Origin: Blautia hansenii
GTDB taxonomy: Bacteria; Bacillota; Clostridia; Lachnospirales; Lachnospiraceae
Direction of reading: 5' to 3'
Length of the DNA: 64,000 bases
Assembly (NCBI RefSeq): GCF_013304445.1
Contig: NZ_JAAITA010000005.1
Location: 62,001 to 126,000 of the forward strand
Position 1 is the stretch's first letter. Every line of letters starts with the position of its first letter. This document shows, one piece after another, positions 61,959 to 64,000 of the stretch. The notes beneath the pieces were generated by a model, which made no database searches, had not been told where the DNA came from, and saw only the letters and a program-made list of their open reading frames with translations. A program made the translations under genes and the position numbers.

Positions 61959-62897
61959 TTACCGCTCCTCCTTCAGTCTTGGGTCCAGCCGTTCATAGGA
62001 AAGGTCTACCAAAAGATTAATGCCCATGTAGAGCAGGGCAATCCACAAAACATAGCCCTGCACCAAAGGATAATCCCTGCAGGAAATGGCTTTTACCGCC
62101 ATACTTCCAAGCCCCGGCCAGTTATAAATAATTTCCACCACTGCCGTTCCGCCCAGCAGACTGCCCAGGGAAAGCCCCAAAAGCGTTACCAGAGGAAGCG
62201 TAGCATTGGGAAGCACATGTTTCCACAAAATCTTTTTCTCTGAAATCCCCCTCATACGAGCCCCTGTAACGTAATCCTGCTGCAGCTCTTCCAGCACGGC
62301 AATCCGCACCTGTCTGGTGTATTTGGCAGACATGGCAATGGCCAGGGTAACAGCCGGCAACACCAGGGATTTAAAATCGGTACTTCCCCCGGACACGGTC
62401 ACCCACCGAAGCTGCACCCCGAAAATACTGAGCAGAATCAGACCAATCCAGAAATTGGGAACCGAAACGCCGAAAAAAGTCAGGCCCCGCACCAGATAGT
62501 CCGGCCAGCGGTTGTGATAAACTGCTGACAATATTCCCAATGGTATGGAAAACAATATCATAATAAGCAAAGATGCCAGTGCCAGCTTGAGGGTAGGAAA
62601 AAAGCAGGATACCAGTTTTTCCACTACCGGAACCTTCATGGAATAGGATTTTCCCATATCACCGGTCAGCACCCCTTTTAACCAGTTTCCGTACTGCACC
62701 AGAAAAGGCTTGTCCAGCCCCAGTTCTGCCCTGGTCTGCTCCAGAAGCTCCGGCGTGGGAATATTTCCGCATTCGGTAAGCATAATTTCCGCCGGGTCAC
62801 CAGGGGACAAATAGGTCAGGCCAAAGGTAAAAAAGCTGATTCCAAAAAGCACAATTACGATTTGCAAAAGCCGCCTGCCCAGGTTTTCTTTTTTCAA
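61959..62897 (-). CDS. Nickel/peptide-type ABC permease 1 (DppB/NikB-like)
   Basis: About 312 residues, six helices. LLQIVIVLFGISFFTFGLTY then LSPGDPAEI is the N-terminal signature; EELQQDYVTGARMRGISEKK is the EAA coupling loop. I chose a TTG start at 62897 because AGGAGGTGG precedes it with good spacing. The longer frame (from 62936) would begin inside the riboswitch terminator. It is the first gene of the operon controlled by cobalamin riboswitch 3. Confidence 0.9.
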   Translation of the reverse strand: MKKENLGRRLLQIVIVLFGISFFTFGLTYLSPGDPAEIMLTECGNIPTPELLEQTRAELGLDKPFLVQYGNWLKGVLTGDMGKSYSMKVPVVEKLVSCFFPTLKLALASLLIMILFSIPLGILSAVYHNRWPDYLVRGLTFFGVSVPNFWIGLILLSIFGVQLRWVTVSGGSTDFKSLVLPAVTLAIAMSAKYTRQVRIAVLEELQQDYVTGARMRGISEKKILWKHVLPNATLPLVTLLGLSLGSLLGGTAVVEIIYNWPGLGSMAVKAISCRDYPLVQGYVLWIALLYMGINLLVDLSYERLDPRLKEER

Positions 62898-62926
62898 AAT
62901 CTTCCACCTCCTGTTTTTATAACGGC

Positions 62927-62963
62927 AAAAAGACAATCTGATATATGCATATACAGACTGTCT
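62927..62963 (-). terminator. Expression-platform terminator of cobalamin riboswitch 3
   Basis: On the minus strand AGACAGTCTG pairs with CAGATTGTCT (one mismatch) and TTTTTG follows. It is 30 bases before the permease start. Confidence 0.75.
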
Positions 62964-63042
62964 CTACTCATAAAATTCGATATTGTTATTTATACCTAAC
63001 CGTATTTTAAGAGTTCTCATCAGCCGTGAGAAACTTCCCAAA

Positions 63043-63199
63043 GATATAAGCAGTTCTCCTGACTTCAACTCACCGCTTCTACAGCACCTTCCCAAAGTTT
63101 TCCTTCAGTGGCATACGCTGCAAAAACTCCTTGTTACAGTGGCGGGACCGTACCGGACTTGCACCGGTTTCTCTATGAATGCTTGCGCAACTTATATCC
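63043..63199 (-). promoter_or_regulatory. Cobalamin riboswitch 3
   Basis: On the minus strand: GAGAAACCGGTGCAAGTCCG, GTACGGTCCCGCCACTGTAA, ATGCCACTGAAGG, TTTGGGAAGGTGCTG and AGTCAGGAGAACTGC. These are the textbook B12-box blocks, closer to consensus than the other two copies. The outer stem is CTTATAT/ATATAAG. It controls the ABC transporter and LysR genes. Confidence 0.96.
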
Positions 63200-63219
63200 T
63201 GTTATGATTTCTGCCCCTA

Positions 63220-63247
63220 ATTATACTGGAAGATTTTGAAAATTCAA
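63220..63247 (-). promoter_or_regulatory. Promoter of cobalamin riboswitch 3
   Basis: TTGAAT (63247-63242) and TATAAT (63225-63220) on the minus strand, 16-base spacer. Confidence 0.6.
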
Positions 63248-63295
63248 CACTTTATGTATCACTATTTGTTATGGATACACTTTTTAAGTCTTCTT

Positions 63296-63928
63296 TCACT
63301 CTGTGTCACCTCGTCCTCTCCTTTCTACAGCTTTAACCGGACATCTGCGGTAACAGTTTCCGCAGTGCGGACAATTTTGCTGCCTGATAACCCCGGCAGC
63401 GACGTCAATGCACTGCTGGGGACAAGTCTGACTGCACACACCGCAGTGAATACATTTCCGGGTAATCACATATCCCTCCTGCTTCCGGCTGGCTTCTCCG
63501 AAAGAAAAGTCAAAGCGCTCTATGGGCTTTTTTGACAAATCAAACCATTCCCCCCGGCCCCTGTAAATCTGAAAAACGGTCAAAGCTTCTCTCGACTGTC
63601 GTGTGGGATAAATTTCATACATATAAGAATTTTTCTGAAACAAGTCTTCCACTCTGCCGCTGCCCAGTTCTTTTGCCTCTCCCTGTACGGAAACCGCTAT
63701 ACTGGAAAGGGTATCTTTTCCCCGGAGGGCGGTAAACGCAATATGTCTGTTGGCTTTCAGGCGACTGAAGAACTGCTTTCCTCTGGCCGTCAGAAAATAC
63801 AGACTGCTTTCATCTCCATCCATCATATCAATGGCGCAAGTGACGGGATAGCCTTTTTCATCCACTGTGGAAAACACCACAGTATGCAGTTCCTTCACAA
63901 TATACTTCAAACATTCCTGTGCAGTCAT
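63296..63928 (-). CDS. Flavin-reductase-like (PNPOx fold) protein fused to a 2[4Fe-4S] ferredoxin
   Basis: A 210-residue fusion. Residues ~1-130 match the split-barrel FMN-binding fold of pyridoxamine-phosphate-oxidase-like proteins (ELHTVVFSTVDEKGYPVTCA, YFLTARGKQFFSRLKANRHI). Residues ~157-200 hold two four-cysteine clusters (CIHCGVCSQTCPQQC, CPHCGNCYRRCP). The protein would pass electrons between iron-sulphur clusters and a flavin; partner and substrate are unknown. GGGGG lies just upstream of the ATG. It is upstream of the cobalamin-controlled transporter but has a separate transcript. Confidence 0.88.
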   Translation of the reverse strand: MTAQECLKYIVKELHTVVFSTVDEKGYPVTCAIDMMDGDESSLYFLTARGKQFFSRLKANRHIAFTALRGKDTLSSIAVSVQGEAKELGSGRVEDLFQKNSYMYEIYPTRQSREALTVFQIYRGRGEWFDLSKKPIERFDFSFGEASRKQEGYVITRKCIHCGVCSQTCPQQCIDVAAGVIRQQNCPHCGNCYRRCPVKAVERRGRGDTE

Positions 63929-64000
63929 AAAAATCCCCCGTTTCTCTTATAAAATATCCTTAAAATGTATAGGTTCTCGGCGGGTTACCGGAGAAATCTG

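Noticed and set aside
1-64000. tRNA, rRNA, insertion sequences, prophage or plasmid functions
   Set aside because: No tRNA-like cloverleaf, rRNA stretch, transposase, integrase or replication protein was recognised in either strand.

Overview
The window looks like chromosome from a gut anaerobe of the Lachnospiraceae (Clostridia, Firmicutes). The evidence is CIRCE and B12/TPP riboswitch control, DUF3793/DUF2325 and DUF5721 proteins, a clostridial GlnRS, ECF transporters and GGAGG-type ribosome binding sites. I see no rRNA, tRNA, CRISPR array, phage or intact insertion sequence. Most genes lie on the minus strand.

Layout. 0-2.3 kb: end of a two-component system, an acetyltransferase and a small anchored protein. 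2.4-9.2 kb: a six-gene polyamine operon (speD-speA-speE-speB-casdh-nspC) with both known last steps to spermidine and a long structured leader. 9.2-11.6 kb: degV, a DUF5721 gene and nudC. 11.6-14.8 kb: two decayed cyclic-di-GMP genes. 15-17.2 kb: htpG under a perfect CIRCE operator. 17.2-25.7 kb: methyltransferase, aldehyde dehydrogenase, a frameshifted cation/proton antiporter, two HAD phosphatases, Maf, a possibly metal-regulated DUF2325/DUF3793 pair and two unknown genes. 25.8-26.8 kb: an AT-rich islet of DUF3791/DUF3990 genes in decay. 27-31.5 kb: a TPP-riboswitch-controlled thiamine-precursor ABC transporter and a MocR regulator. 31.5-34.6 kb: glnS, a thioesterase and truA. 34.5-42.5 kb: a signalling locus (hybrid kinase, HPt protein, sugar-binding-type lipoprotein, a diguanylate cyclase broken by one stop codon, an HD-GYP response regulator). 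42.5-43.4 kb: a leucine-rich-repeat protein.

43.5-63.2 kb is the most striking part: three transcription units, each behind its own cobalamin riboswitch with a terminator. Unit 1 encodes a surface protein with an alpha/alpha-barrel, a DUF4430 (transcobalamin C-terminal-like) lipoprotein, and an ECF transporter (EcfT, fused EcfA-EcfA, S component). Unit 2 encodes one very large anchored protein carrying both the barrel and the DUF4430 domain. Unit 3 encodes a nickel/peptide-type ABC transporter and a LysR regulator. My reading is a Gram-positive corrinoid/cobalt scavenging system whose surface receptors resemble animal intrinsic factor/transcobalamin, in one case split over two proteins and in the other fused. 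The window ends with a flavin-ferredoxin protein.

A second theme is gene decay. All three GGDEF-type genes are disrupted (deletion, nonsense or frameshift), while the HD-GYP gene is intact. The antiporter has a 7-base homopolymer frameshift. Some of these could be sequencing errors; the large deletions cannot easily be.
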